In this document: positions 21,248 to 31,588 of the stretch, piece by piece
Layout: every line of letters begins with the position of its first letter
Position numbering within the stretch: position 1 is the stretch's first letter
DNA from: Gemmatimonadota bacterium
GTDB taxonomy: Bacteria; JAAXHH01
DNA length: 64,000 nucleotides
Direction: 5' to 3'
Assembly (NCBI GenBank): GCA_009837395.1
Contig: VXTP01000022.1
Coordinates: forward strand, 1 to 64,000
Program-made: the position numbers and the translations under genes
Notes under the pieces: generated by a model
Database searches by the model: none
Seen by the model: only the letters and a program-made list of their open reading frames with translations
What the model was told of the DNA's origin: nothing

Positions 21248-21303
21248 AGTGTGCCCCTCCTGGATTGGCGTGGAATTCACCAACAACCCTTACTCCACAG
21301 TCG

Positions 21304-22419
21304 TCATATCGCGATCATGGGCATGGTCGCGGGTGTTTGCGGAAATAGGACATCCATGACCGGTTTAACGGAAACCGGCATCCGTACGTTTGGCGAACCT
21401 GCCACATCGTCGACCGTACGATAGCCCAGTACCAGCTGAAGCAGTGCGGCCTGCGGGATGGTAACTTCATGAGCGTCCGGGTGACGACGCTTGGACCGGC
21501 GTATCCTGCCGCGCTCGACCTGCAGTCCTGCCTCGCCGGTATCGGTGACGAACCAGAGACGGACGTTCGCAGTCTTCATCGCATTGCGCAGCCTGAACCC
21601 CCATTCCGATCGCAATTCCAGAAGGAAACGAGGTACATCGAGCACGCGCCCCATATCCTCCGCGTTTACGTGATACTGGATCTCCCACGCACATCCCAGC
21701 CGGCTGCAAAAGTTGCCGAATGGATGGTCAAGCGGCATCCTGAAGTGGACGCGCTCGAATCCGGCCCGGCGAGCCCGTGTACCGATCGCGTTAGCCAGCG
21801 ACTCGAATGCGACGTGTGAACGACCGTTCAGTTCCTGTACTAAATACCGGTCGCCTCGCGGCCTGCACAGTGCGTATCCAGTCACCCGTCCCCGCTGGTC
21901 CTCGGCGAGCAATAGTGTCCCGGGAGGCCGGCCATAGTTGACCAGTCTGTCGAAGCGCCAGTCTGCGGGACGGACCAGGGTTCCGGTACGATATCGATTG
22001 CACTGGTTGTAAAGCCTTACCAGCGCAGGCTGTTCATCAACGAGCGCCCGGCGCACGCCGTGTTGCCTTCGGGTCTGAAGCAGGTTGTCGGTTTCTACGA
22101 AGAGTCGATATACCGGAAACACCACGTCGTAACCGAAACGGTGGTAGAAGCCGGGAATAGCATTCATCAAGGCAATGGAACAGCCTTGTTCTCGCAGGAA
22201 ACGATGGGACGCCTCCATCAACCGGCGAGCATGTCCTTCCCTGCGTCGATCATGCGGTGTATGGAGTCCTGCCACTCCACCGGTTGTAATCAGTGCGCGT
22301 CCGATGCGCAGGCGCTCCCTGACCAGTTCGACCCGACAGAGTTCCTCTCCCCTTCGGTCCAGATGCAGCTTCCATCGATCTTCGGTCTTCGCAGTTATCT
22401 TTAAAACGTCTTTCTTCAT
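21304..22419 (-). CDS. GNAT-family acetyltransferase (Eis-like)
   Basis: GVAGLHTPHDRRREGHARRLMEASHRFLREQGCSIALMNAIPGFYHRFGYDVVFP; start at MKKDVLKITAK (22419). Confidence 0.8.
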   Translation of the reverse strand: MKKDVLKITAKTEDRWKLHLDRRGEELCRVELVRERLRIGRALITTGGVAGLHTPHDRRREGHARRLMEASHRFLREQGCSIALMNAIPGFYHRFGYDVVFPVYRLFVETDNLLQTRRQHGVRRALVDEQPALVRLYNQCNRYRTGTLVRPADWRFDRLVNYGRPPGTLLLAEDQRGRVTGYALCRPRGDRYLVQELNGRSHVAFESLANAIGTRARRAGFERVHFRMPLDHPFGNFCSRLGCAWEIQYHVNAEDMGRVLDVPRFLLELRSEWGFRLRNAMKTANVRLWFVTDTGEAGLQVERGRIRRSKRRHPDAHEVTIPQAALLQLVLGYRTVDDVAGSPNVRMPVSVKPVMDVLFPQTPATMPMIAI

Positions 22420-22611
22420 AAACCACCATTTCAGGTCAACCAGCCGTAATAAACCTACTTTCCCCTTGGTCCGCTGGCAAAGCAAATCAACGCCGGTTAT
22501 TGGGCTTGTCCGGCTTTCGTCCCGGAAGTACGTTGGTTTTCGTCGTCCGAATCCAGTCGGACCGCAGTGTACCATCAACATCACGCAGATGTAGCTTGCG
22601 AGGGAGCAGCC

Positions 22612-23694
22612 ATGGGAGTCTACGAGGAACTGGGCGTCCGTCCGTTTATCAACGCCGCGGACCACTACACGCGGTTCGGCGGGTCGATCATGTGGCCCTG
22701 CGCGGTGGAAGCCATGGTCGAGGCGTCCCGCCAGTACGTCAACCTGTACGAAATGCAGACCCGGGTCGGCGAGGCCATCGCCGAAATGACCGGGAACGAA
22801 GCCGCCTACGTGAGCTGCGGCGCCGCGGGTGGGATCGCGCTGGCTGTCGCGGCCTGCATGGCCGGAAAGGATCCCGACAGGATCGAACAACTGCCCGATA
22901 CGACGGGCATGAAGAACGAAGTCATCGTGCACCGGTGCGCGCGGTTTTACGAGGACATCGCCATCCAGGTCCCCGGTGCGACAGTCGTGGAGATGGGTGA
23001 CGAGCGTGGCGCCACGGAAGCACAGCTCGCCGCCTGCATCAACGAGCGCACGGCCGCCGTGCTGACCCTGTCGCCCTGGGGCCGCATGCTGCCCATCGAC
23101 CGGATCGTCCACATCGCCCACGTGCACGGCGTACCGGTGCTCGTGGACGCGGCGTTCAGCATACCGCCCAGGGCCAATTTCCGGTACTTCACCCGCGAAC
23201 TGGGCGTCGATGCCATCATCGCCAGTGGGGGCAAGGCGATCCGCGGCCCCCAGACCACAGGACTCGTCATCGGAAAGAAGTCCCTCGTGGAAGCATGCGC
23301 CGCCCACGGAAATCCCAACCGGGCCATCGGCCGTACCATGAAGGTCGGAAAGGAAGAGCTGGCCGGCATCTACGCGGCGGTGAAGTTCATCATGGAAAGG
23401 GACGAGGACGCGGTCAGCAGGGAAGTCAACCGGATGGGGCTGGAATTCCGAAAAGGTTTGTCCCCGTCATCCCTGGTGAAATCGGTCAAGCGCAGCGGCG
23501 ACGTGGTATCGATTGACATCGACCTCGCGCGGCCAGGCTGGTCGGACCAGGAGTTCGAACGGCTGCTGCTCGACGGCGATCCCTCTATCGTGACCTGGTG
23601 CAGAAACGGTCGCTTCCGGGTGAAACTCGGTACGCTGCAACCGGGCGAGGTGGACCGGGTGATCCGGCGGCTGCGGGAACTGTTATGCGATTGA
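22612..23694 (+). CDS. PLP-dependent aminotransferase-fold protein (SelA-like/DgaE-like family)
   Basis: LGVRPFINAADHYTRFGGS, EAAYVSCGAAGGIALAVAACMAG, ASGGKAIRGPQTTGLVIGKK (Schiff-base Lys region). Confidence 0.8.
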   Translation: MGVYEELGVRPFINAADHYTRFGGSIMWPCAVEAMVEASRQYVNLYEMQTRVGEAIAEMTGNEAAYVSCGAAGGIALAVAACMAGKDPDRIEQLPDTTGMKNEVIVHRCARFYEDIAIQVPGATVVEMGDERGATEAQLAACINERTAAVLTLSPWGRMLPIDRIVHIAHVHGVPVLVDAAFSIPPRANFRYFTRELGVDAIIASGGKAIRGPQTTGLVIGKKSLVEACAAHGNPNRAIGRTMKVGKEELAGIYAAVKFIMERDEDAVSREVNRMGLEFRKGLSPSSLVKSVKRSGDVVSIDIDLARPGWSDQEFERLLLDGDPSIVTWCRNGRFRVKLGTLQPGEVDRVIRRLRELLCD

Positions 23695-23709
23695 CCGCGC
23701 AGGATCGTC

Positions 23710-24828
23710 ATGCCATCTGAACCTTCGTACTACCCGTCTGTTACTTCCCTCTCCCTCGTCGAGGGGACGTATCTATCCCGGCCCAACCGATTCAGCGTTA
23801 CATGCCTGATCGACGGCATGGAGGAGTACGTCTTCATGCCGAATCCCGGCAGGATGAGAGAACTGCTTCTGCCGGGGGTACGGCTGATCCTGGCCGATCA
23901 CGGCCGGCAGGCAGACCGAAGGACGCGGTATACGGTGATGGCCGTGCACTACCGTCAACGCATCGTGTTCCTCCACACCCACCTGAACAACCTCGCGGCA
24001 CGCCGGCTGGTCGAAGACAGGGCGATCCCCGGACTGAAGCACTTCGCGGTCTCGGGAACGGAGGTGACTGTCGGTGACCACCGGTTCGACCTCCTCTTGC
24101 GGAACAACGCGGCGGACCTGTACCTGGAAGTCAAATCCTGTACCCTGTCCGCGAACGGGATCGCCATGTTTCCCGATGCAGTCACGGAACGGGGACGCAG
24201 GCATCTGCTGGCACTGGCGCAGATGAAGGCGGAGGGAATGCTGGGCGCCCTGATGTTCCTGATACACCACGGCAATGCCGGGGCTTTTCTCCCGGACTAT
24301 CACACGGATTTCGCATTCGCCAGGGCTTTCTGCGAAGTGGAGGACTGTCTGCCCGTCCTGGCGGTTGCGCTGGAGTGGACACCGGACCTGTGTTACCGAG
24401 TCTCGAATCCACGGATAATCATCCCGTGGGACACCATCCGTACAGAATGCGTGGACCGGGGGCACCTGGTCTGTGTAGATCGCGATGGGGCGGGATACCG
24501 GGTCTCGCTGACACGCTATTCGGACGAGTTGTCCAGGAGGGCGGGGGCGCGCGCCGGGCGCGCAGGTCGCACAGATCGCGCGAGCCACGCCGGTGGCGCA
24601 GATCGCGACGGCCGCACGGGCCACGCAAGCGCGGTATACCCCGTCCGGTCCTCCATCGACGGAGCGGAGGGTATGGCGGGCGTGCTTTCAGGGCTTTATG
24701 GAAATCCGTCAGAAGACGCCGACGGCTGGACGTTCAGGTGTGCAACCGACCCGGTATCTACGCCGGAGTTTCAAGAAGCGCTCCTGGACTTCCGCATGCC
24801 GTGCCGGCTGCGGCCGGGTTCGCACTGA
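23710..24828 (+). CDS. sfsA: SfsA family DNA-binding/nuclease-like protein with C-terminal extension
   Basis: RPNRFSVTCLIDGMEEYVFMPNPGRMRELLLPG, LYLEVKSCTLSANGIAMFPDAVTERGRRHL. The C-terminus includes a low-complexity Arg/Ala/Gly stretch. Confidence 0.85.
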   Translation: MPSEPSYYPSVTSLSLVEGTYLSRPNRFSVTCLIDGMEEYVFMPNPGRMRELLLPGVRLILADHGRQADRRTRYTVMAVHYRQRIVFLHTHLNNLAARRLVEDRAIPGLKHFAVSGTEVTVGDHRFDLLLRNNAADLYLEVKSCTLSANGIAMFPDAVTERGRRHLLALAQMKAEGMLGALMFLIHHGNAGAFLPDYHTDFAFARAFCEVEDCLPVLAVALEWTPDLCYRVSNPRIIIPWDTIRTECVDRGHLVCVDRDGAGYRVSLTRYSDELSRRAGARAGRAGRTDRASHAGGADRDGRTGHASAVYPVRSSIDGAEGMAGVLSGLYGNPSEDADGWTFRCATDPVSTPEFQEALLDFRMPCRLRPGSH

Positions 24829-24851
24829 AACGCCTTCATCGAATTTGCATC

Positions 24852-25463
24852 TTAACCGAACAACTGCAGCACGTCCGGCGACCGGCGGTTACGGACCGCG
24901 TAGTCCAGCGGAGTTTCTCCCCGGGAGGATTTCGCCGACTGGTCCGCGCCGTGGACCAAGAGCATTTCGATAATTTCCCGGTCGGCCCCTGCGGCGGCAA
25001 AATGCAGGGCTGTTTCACCGTATACGTGTCCAGGGTCGGTCGTCGGTGCGTCCTCGTGGCAGGCCTGGTCGACGTTGGCGCCGTTCTCGAGGAAGAAACG
25101 CACGACGTCCGGGAGGTTGTGCTGGACCGCCACGTGCAGTCCCGTGACGCCGTTCATGGGCTGGGCGAGATTGATGTCCGCCCCGGCATCCAGGTAGAGG
25201 CGCAGGTACCGCAGTTGGCCGCGGTAGGCGGAAAACGTCATGAGGATGCCCTCGTCGAACCCCGCGAAGTTCACGTCAGTGCCCACGGTAAAAAGGTATC
25301 TCATGATCTCGTGATGTTCATCGGTTTCCTGCTGAGGCGGAATGTGCGCGGGGGTAATGCAGGCCGGGTCGGCACCCAGCTCGATCGCCCTGTACACCTT
25401 CGCCGGGTCGCCATTCTCCACGGCGTCGATCAAGGTCGAGTTCAGGTCTGCATGTTCGGACAC
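24852..25463 (-). CDS. ankyrin-repeat protein
   Basis: GVTGLHVAVQHNLPDVVRFFLENGANVDQA, ETALHFAAAGADREIIEMLLVHGADQSAKSSRGETPLDYAV; GTG start inferred. Confidence 0.85.
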   Translation of the reverse strand: MSEHADLNSTLIDAVENGDPAKVYRAIELGADPACITPAHIPPQQETDEHHEIMRYLFTVGTDVNFAGFDEGILMTFSAYRGQLRYLRLYLDAGADINLAQPMNGVTGLHVAVQHNLPDVVRFFLENGANVDQACHEDAPTTDPGHVYGETALHFAAAGADREIIEMLLVHGADQSAKSSRGETPLDYAVRNRRSPDVLQLFG

Positions 25464-25612
25464 GGTTACCTCACTTCCTCCGGCCGACCGGTGAAAAGAC
25501 GCCCGGAACCTGCCGGTAAACAAAGCCCTTGTATGCCAGCCGTGCGTTTAGTTTAATTGGATGTATAGTATTCAGTCAACGCATTCACATCTACAGCGTT
25601 TTTACATCTGCC

Positions 25613-26782
25613 GTGAATCGCCCACGTACGATCCTGCACGCGGATATGGATGCCTTCTTCGCGGCCGTCGAGCAGCGGGACCGCCCCGAACTGCGCGGCA
25701 AACCGGTCATCGTCGGCGGCGATGGGCCGCGGTCCGTCGTGTCGACCTGTTCCTACGAGGCGCGCGAATACGGCGTCCATTCCGCCATGCCGGGCACGAC
25801 GGCCAGGAAGCTGTGTCCCCAGGGGATCTTCCTGCCCGTCAGATCGGAGGCCTACGGAGCGGTTTCAAGGCAGGTGCAGGAGGTCTTCCACCGTTACACG
25901 CCCCTCGTCGAGCCGTTGTCGCTCGACGAGGCGTTCCTGGACGTCACCGGTTCGTCGCAGCTGTTCGGCGACGGCGAAGCGATCGCCCGGTCGATCAAGT
26001 CGGACGTGCTGAAGGAAACGCGCCTCACCATATCCGTCGGCGTGTCGCCGTGCAAATTCGTGGCCAAAGTAGCCTCCGATCTGGACAAGCCCGATGGCCT
26101 GGTGATCGTTCTTCCGGACCGCGTACTGGATTTCCTGGCGCCGCTGCCCGTTTCCTGCCTGTGGGGCGCGGGCAGGGATATGCAGGAACGCATGGTCCGT
26201 CACGGACTCCGAACGATCGGGGATGTGCAGCAGCGATCATCGGAGGAACTGCAACGGTTGCTCGGTAACGCCGCCGGCGCCCATTTCGCGCGGATCTCCC
26301 GGGGACAGGACGACCGGCCCGTGGTGACCGGGCATCCCGCGAAGTCGGTCGGTCACGAAAACACGTTCGGCACAGACCTGTCTGACCGGGAGGAATGCCA
26401 CGGTGTGCTGGTGGACCAGAGCGACAAGGTGGGACGCCGGCTGAGGAAAGCGGGGCGGCTGGGCAGGACAGTCCGGGTCAAAGTCCGGTTCGGGGATTTC
26501 AGGACACTCACCCGGCAGGCGGCCGTGGCGCCGACAGACAACGATTTCGTCATCGGCAAGACGGCCCTGGAACTGTTCGACGGCGTATGGGACGGCAAGA
26601 CTGGCATTCGGCTGCTCGGCGTGGCTGTCGGCAACCTGGTCATGCCGGAGGAGCCCGTGCAAACGGATCTCTTCAGGGAAGGCGACGGGCAGTCGGATCG
26701 TCTCGTGCGCGCCCTCGACACCATCAGGGACCGCTACGGCCGCCGCGCCATACGGCACGGCGCATCCGCGATGAAAGCCTGA
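25613..26782 (+). CDS. dinB: DNA polymerase IV (Y-family)
   Basis: RPRTILHADMDAFFAAVEQRDRPELRGKPVIVGG, SLDEAFLDVTGS, ISVGVSPCKFVAKVASDLDKPDGL; GTG start inferred. Confidence 0.95.
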   Translation: MNRPRTILHADMDAFFAAVEQRDRPELRGKPVIVGGDGPRSVVSTCSYEAREYGVHSAMPGTTARKLCPQGIFLPVRSEAYGAVSRQVQEVFHRYTPLVEPLSLDEAFLDVTGSSQLFGDGEAIARSIKSDVLKETRLTISVGVSPCKFVAKVASDLDKPDGLVIVLPDRVLDFLAPLPVSCLWGAGRDMQERMVRHGLRTIGDVQQRSSEELQRLLGNAAGAHFARISRGQDDRPVVTGHPAKSVGHENTFGTDLSDREECHGVLVDQSDKVGRRLRKAGRLGRTVRVKVRFGDFRTLTRQAAVAPTDNDFVIGKTALELFDGVWDGKTGIRLLGVAVGNLVMPEEPVQTDLFREGDGQSDRLVRALDTIRDRYGRRAIRHGASAMKA

Positions 26783-26823
26783 TCCGCAATGAAAGCCTGA
26801 TTCGAGATGAAAGCCTGATCCGC
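26770..26823. repeat. 18-bp tandem repeat, 3 copies, spanning the dinB stop codon
   Basis: gatgaaagcctgatccgc / aatgaaagcctgattcga / gatgaaagcctgatccgc. Confidence 0.95.
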
Positions 26824-26857
26824 GTTCGAACCCGCGAATGACGGGGATGGGAGGATT

Positions 26858-27550
26858 ATGATAAAAAAACTGTTGCTGGTCTTTGTCGTCGCGGTCGTGG
26901 CCGGTGTGTCCGTGATGGGGTATTACCTGTGGAAGGGCCCCGACCTTTCCTCCTATGGCCATCTCGTCGAACCTGCGATTTCAACCATGCCGTCTCAGCG
27001 GATGATCGTGGTCGAGGTCAGGGGCGACCCGGACCACGTAGCATCCGAAGCTTACGAAATGCTGTACGATCTGTACTACGGTGTCGATGGCGTGGATTAC
27101 TGGCCCCTTCCGGCGCCCAGGGCTCGCTGGCCGATCTCGCCCGATCTCCCCAGGGAAGAGTGGATCGGAATCTATGGCATACCCGTTCCGGATTCGGTGG
27201 AGGAACTTCCGGAGTACGTCCACATACCCGGCATAACGGTTTCGATTTCGACCTGGGAATACGGAGAAGTCGTGGAACTGCTCTATATCGGTCCCTATGA
27301 AGACGAAACCCCCTCCATTGAACGACTGCGTAATTTCGCGGCGGAAAAAGGATATGCCTTCGCAGGTCCCCACGAGGAAGAATACCTGAAGGGACCCGGC
27401 ATGATTTTCAGGGGAAATCCCGAGGAATACGTCACCATCCTGCGGTACGTAATCAAGCCGATGATGGAATCTCCGGATGACGGAACCACATTGGAACCCA
27501 CCGGCGACACCGATAGCGAACCATTGGAAGGAACGGTTGTACCACAATAA
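26858..27550 (+). CDS. membrane-anchored GyrI-like small-molecule-binding domain protein
   Basis: N-terminal TM; VELLYIGPYEDETPSIERLRNFAAEKGYAFAGPHEEEYLKGP resembles the GyrI/BmrR effector-binding domain. Confidence 0.7.
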   Translation: MIKKLLLVFVVAVVAGVSVMGYYLWKGPDLSSYGHLVEPAISTMPSQRMIVVEVRGDPDHVASEAYEMLYDLYYGVDGVDYWPLPAPRARWPISPDLPREEWIGIYGIPVPDSVEELPEYVHIPGITVSISTWEYGEVVELLYIGPYEDETPSIERLRNFAAEKGYAFAGPHEEEYLKGPGMIFRGNPEEYVTILRYVIKPMMESPDDGTTLEPTGDTDSEPLEGTVVPQ

Positions 27551-27575
27551 ACCCCTGCTGAACCAAGGAGGCGTC

Positions 27576-27980
27576 ATGCTTGAGTTAACCGGACTGAACT
27601 GGCTGGCCATTCTCGTGGCAACGGTCGCTGGATTCGCACTGGGCGCGATCTGGTACGGCCCGATTTTCGGCGAAGCGTGGTTGTCCGCGCTGGGCAAGAC
27701 GGCGGACCAGATTCAACCGTCCGCCACCCCCTTCGTCATCAGTTTCTTTACCGCCCTGATTACGGCGGTCGTACTCGCGATGCTCATCAGCGCCTTGAAC
27801 ATAACGACGCTGGGGGGAGGTGTATCGATCGGGCTCCTCGTGGGCATCGGCTTCATCGCCACGGCGATGGCTTCGGACGCCGCCTTCGGCGACACGGGGC
27901 TGAAACTGTGGTTGATCCAGTCCGGATACCGCGTGCTCTACAGCGTGGTGATGGGCGCGATTCTCGCCATGTGGCGGTAG
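27576..27980 (+). CDS. DUF1761-like membrane protein
   Basis: LNWLAILVATVAGFALGAIWYGPIFGEAWLSALGK. Confidence 0.8.
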   Translation: MLELTGLNWLAILVATVAGFALGAIWYGPIFGEAWLSALGKTADQIQPSATPFVISFFTALITAVVLAMLISALNITTLGGGVSIGLLVGIGFIATAMASDAAFGDTGLKLWLIQSGYRVLYSVVMGAILAMWR

Positions 27981-28031
27981 GCGGACCGCACGGACAGCAC
28001 GGACCACACGGACAGCTCGGAAAGCACCCTC

Positions 28032-28670
28032 ATGGACCCGGACGCACTCCGCAGGGAATACGTATTCGGCAGTCTGGATGAACAGGATCTGAACGCAGAT
28101 CCGTTCAAGCAGTTCGACACCTGGTTTGCGAACGCCGTCGAGGCAGGAATCGAGATGGCGGACGTGATGACGGTCGCCACGGCCTCGCAGGCCGGCGTGC
28201 CTTCGGCCAGGATCGTCGTATTGCGGGGCGTCGACGAGCGGGGGTTCGTATTCTACACGGACTACCGCAGCGCGAAGAGCCGGGACCTGGACAAGAATCC
28301 AAGGGCCGCGCTGGTGTTCTACTGGAGGGAACTCGGACGCCAGGTCCGGATCGCGGGCGCGGTTCATCGGGTATCCGAGGAAGAATCCACCCGTTACTTC
28401 CGGTCCAGGCCCCTGGAAAGCCGCCTGGCGGCCCTGGCCTCGAGTCAGAGCGAGGTCATCGCCGATCGGAAGGTGCTGGAAGACCGCTACGAGGCGCTTA
28501 AGGCGGCGCACCCCTCAGGCGACGTACCCTGTCCCGACAGCTGGGGCGGTTACCGCGTTTCGCCCGACGAGTTCGAATTCTGGCAGGGACGGGAACTCCG
28601 CCTGCACGACCGTATACGTTACCGGCGCGGCGCAGACGGCCATTGGAAGATCGAACGGCTGTCGCCCTAG
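28032..28670 (+). CDS. pdxH: pyridoxamine 5'-phosphate oxidase
   Basis: ARIVVLRGVDERGFVFYTDYRSAKSRDLDKNPRAALVFYWRELGRQVRIAGAV, WGGYRVSPDEFEFWQGRELRLHDRIRY. Confidence 0.95.
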   Translation: MDPDALRREYVFGSLDEQDLNADPFKQFDTWFANAVEAGIEMADVMTVATASQAGVPSARIVVLRGVDERGFVFYTDYRSAKSRDLDKNPRAALVFYWRELGRQVRIAGAVHRVSEEESTRYFRSRPLESRLAALASSQSEVIADRKVLEDRYEALKAAHPSGDVPCPDSWGGYRVSPDEFEFWQGRELRLHDRIRYRRGADGHWKIERLSP

Positions 28671-28775
28671 ATCCCCCCGTCCCCTGATTCTCGACGTTCC
28701 CTGGATCCCGCCGTCCCCCTGTATCCCGCGGGTCCCCTACCTAGGCCCCGCCATCTCCAACACGGGAAACAAACG

Positions 28776-29837
28776 ATGACGAAAAACCACGCGATGGGTC
28801 AGAAGGACAAAGCGATTCGGTTTGGTGTAGTGGGCTGCGGAGGGGCGGGCCATGCCGCCATACGTTCGGCCTGCGCCAGCACGCTGCTCGACGTCGTGGC
28901 GATCAGCGATCTGCTCGAGGAGCGCCGGACCCGGGTGGGCCGCGAGGAGGGCATCCCCCGCCTGTACGGACCCTACCAGGATCTGCTGGCTGACAAGGAG
29001 GTGGAAGCCGTCCTTCTGGCGGTGAATCCCCCCGCCCGTTATCCCATGGTCCTCGACGCGATCGCCGCGGGCAAGCACGTGCTTGTGCAGAAACCGCACG
29101 CCACCCGCGCCGACCACATCCTGACGTTCAAGGAAGCGGCCGAGCGCGCCGGTGTAACGATGCAGTTCTGCTTCTTCATGCGTCACGATCCAGTGAACCG
29201 CAGGACGCGCGTCGCGTTAAGCCGCGGGCGCATCGGCGAACCGTACCATGCCCGCATCTTTCTGAAATACAACCACAGGGCGCCATTGGACAGTCCCGAA
29301 GGCTGGACCCACGTGTTCGGCCAGAAGGGCGGCGCTTTGGGCCAGCACGCGTCCCACGAGCTGGACCTGGCCTGGTGGTGGATGGGCTGTCCGGATCCCC
29401 AATGGGCCTTTGCCGCCAAGCATGTCGTCGAGGCATTGTACGACGGTCCGGAAGGGCCGGCCGAAGACTATTTATCGGGGATTGCAGGTTTCGAAGGAGG
29501 CAAGACGATCCAGATCGACTGCTCCCGCTGGGTGCACTGCGACACGCCCACCGTGGTGGAAGTGTACGGGAGTAAGGGCGCTTATTCCCACGGTCAACTG
29601 TGGCACATGGAAGACGGCGTTTTCACCTCCCGGGATATCGACGACGAATCCGACGTGCCCCATTCCGATCCACCGAAAGACGGCCTGCCTTTCTACCACG
29701 AAGTCGAACACTTCGCCCGGGCGGTCGCCGGCCGCGTAAAGCCCGATGTCGATGCGAAAGACGCCTACAGGTACATGAAACTGCTTGACGCGATGTACGA
29801 CAGCTCGAAGACCGGCGAAAAGGTACACATCGGCTGA
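28776..29837 (+). CDS. Gfo/Idh/MocA family oxidoreductase
   Basis: IRFGVVGCGGAGHAAIRSACAS, AAGKHVLVQKPHATRADHILTFKEAAERAGV. Confidence 0.9.
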   Translation: MTKNHAMGQKDKAIRFGVVGCGGAGHAAIRSACASTLLDVVAISDLLEERRTRVGREEGIPRLYGPYQDLLADKEVEAVLLAVNPPARYPMVLDAIAAGKHVLVQKPHATRADHILTFKEAAERAGVTMQFCFFMRHDPVNRRTRVALSRGRIGEPYHARIFLKYNHRAPLDSPEGWTHVFGQKGGALGQHASHELDLAWWWMGCPDPQWAFAAKHVVEALYDGPEGPAEDYLSGIAGFEGGKTIQIDCSRWVHCDTPTVVEVYGSKGAYSHGQLWHMEDGVFTSRDIDDESDVPHSDPPKDGLPFYHEVEHFARAVAGRVKPDVDAKDAYRYMKLLDAMYDSSKTGEKVHIG

Positions 29838-29870
29838 ACACGCGGGACGTTCGCCGCCTGTCAGAGGGGC

Positions 29871-30620
29871 TCAGCGCGCCGACCAGCCCCCGTCGACAGC
29901 CAGCGCGTGCCCCGTCGTGAAGGATGACCGGTCCGAACACAGCCAGAGAATAGCGTCCGCCACTTCCTCGCCCTTGCACCAGCGTCCCAGGGGGTGCCGG
30001 CCGTCGTCCGCCCTGGATTCGGTGAAGACGCGCGGGAAGCGAAGGGACGGTCGGGCCAGGCTGCCGGGGCATACCGCGTTGATACGGATGCCTTCCCGGG
30101 CGTATTCCAGCGCCGCGGATTTCGTCAGGCCGATCACGCCGTGCTTGCTGGCGGCGTAGCCGGACATGCCGCCTATGCCCACAAGGCCGGCGACGGACGA
30201 GACATTCACTATAGCCCCTCCACCCTGATCGAGCATGGCGGGAATCTCGTATTTCATGGAAAGCCAGACGCCCTTGAGGTTGACGTCGATCATGTCATCC
30301 CACCGGTCTTCTTTCCACTTGTGCGTCAGTGCCTCGTACCGGTAGACGCCCGCGTTGTTCACGGCGAAATCCAGGCGTCCGAAGCGTTTTCGGGTCTGCC
30401 GAACCGCTGCCCGGACCTGGGCGGCGTCGGTAACATCGGTGCGAATGAAATGCACCTTCTCGCTGCGTGTCCGGAATAGCTCCAGGCTGCGTGGACAGGG
30501 GGTCAGGTCCGTTGCGGTCACCGAAGCGCCGGCCTCCAGCATCGCTATCGTCGTGAATCGCCCGATTCCATTGCACGCACCGGTTACCAGGGCGGCTTTG
30601 CCGGTGAAGTCGTAAGCCAT
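29871..30620 (-). CDS. SDR family oxidoreductase
   Basis: GKAALVTGACNGIG, NNAGVYRYE, SGYAASKHGVIGLTKSAALEYAREGIRINAVCPG. Confidence 0.93.
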   Translation of the reverse strand: MAYDFTGKAALVTGACNGIGRFTTIAMLEAGASVTATDLTPCPRSLELFRTRSEKVHFIRTDVTDAAQVRAAVRQTRKRFGRLDFAVNNAGVYRYEALTHKWKEDRWDDMIDVNLKGVWLSMKYEIPAMLDQGGGAIVNVSSVAGLVGIGGMSGYAASKHGVIGLTKSAALEYAREGIRINAVCPGSLARPSLRFPRVFTESRADDGRHPLGRWCKGEEVADAILWLCSDRSSFTTGHALAVDGGWSAR

Positions 30621-30639
30621 GGCCTGTTTCCGTGTCGCC

Positions 30640-31434
30640 CTAGAGCAGACGGACGATGTCCTCGCCCCGTCCGACCCTGAGAGCTGTTTCGCGCGGCGTT
30701 TCATGGGCGACGTTGGCCTGGGACCGGCTGCAACCGGCGGCAATCAGCGCCTCAATCACTTCGGGCCGGTTCAACTGGGCGGCCATGTGCAGCGGCGAAT
30801 CGCCCTGGTAGACGGGGCCCCAGTCCGACTGAACGCCGACGCCTGCACGGCGGTTCGGATCCAGGCCGGCTTCCTTTAGAATGTGAATGGTCTCGAGGTG
30901 ATCGGCAACCAGTTCGTCGCCGGGCCTGACTTCCGCGGCGGAATGAAAGGCGGATGATCCGTTGTGGGGATTGATCTGGCCGGGATCTGCACCCAGCCCG
31001 ATGAGCATCTTCAAACGATCGGGATCGATCTGCCACACCGCGAAATACACCGGTGCGCCGCCGTTGTCGTGCCAACGGTTGACGTCGCCGCCATGATCGA
31101 TCAGGTATCGCGCCATGTCTTCGTCCCGACAAAGACAGAGTGGCCGGCCATGCACGTTTTCGATATTGGGGTCGGCGCCTGCTTCGACGAGCAGCTTTAC
31201 CATGTCGAAGTTCGTTCTGCGTTCCACCTGGCGCCAGTCGATCTGCTGTTGCGGAGGACCGCTGACGGCAAAGGACAGGGTATATACCGGGAAGCGGCCC
31301 TCCCGGAAAGGATCGTCGAAGGCTTCGTGGCTGAAATCGGCCAGAGACGGGTCTTCATCCAGCATTTCGGCCATGAGGACGAGGTCTTCGGCGTACACGG
31401 CGCCGATCCACTGTTTTTCCTTGTCAAATCTCAT
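30640..31434 (-). CDS. ankyrin-repeat protein
   Basis: SPLHMAAQLNRPEVIEALIAAGCSRSQANVAHETPRETALRVGRGEDIVRLL. Confidence 0.85.
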   Translation of the reverse strand: MRFDKEKQWIGAVYAEDLVLMAEMLDEDPSLADFSHEAFDDPFREGRFPVYTLSFAVSGPPQQQIDWRQVERRTNFDMVKLLVEAGADPNIENVHGRPLCLCRDEDMARYLIDHGGDVNRWHDNGGAPVYFAVWQIDPDRLKMLIGLGADPGQINPHNGSSAFHSAAEVRPGDELVADHLETIHILKEAGLDPNRRAGVGVQSDWGPVYQGDSPLHMAAQLNRPEVIEALIAAGCSRSQANVAHETPRETALRVGRGEDIVRLL

Positions 31435-31588
31435 CGACCGCTCCCATAATATCGACAAAACATGGTTAGTGCCGCCGGGCTGCACTGTCAATACAAACCT
31501 CGATATGCCCCGGCAGTGAGGAGGGTCGGCTGAAATCTTTTTTATTTGTAACGTCGACCGTTCTAACTGACACTAATACTATAGCGTA

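Noticed and set aside
22420-23307. N-terminal extension of the GNAT ORF in the track (667 aa)
   Set aside because: Antisense to the PLP-enzyme gene and not protein-like; the genuine start is MKKDVLK at 22419.
22612-23694. SelA-like PLP enzyme as the selenocysteine synthase for the candidate selenoproteins
   Set aside because: About 360 aa and closer in appearance to DgaE/SelA-like aminotransferase-fold enzymes than to full-length SelA; not evidence for Sec synthesis by itself.
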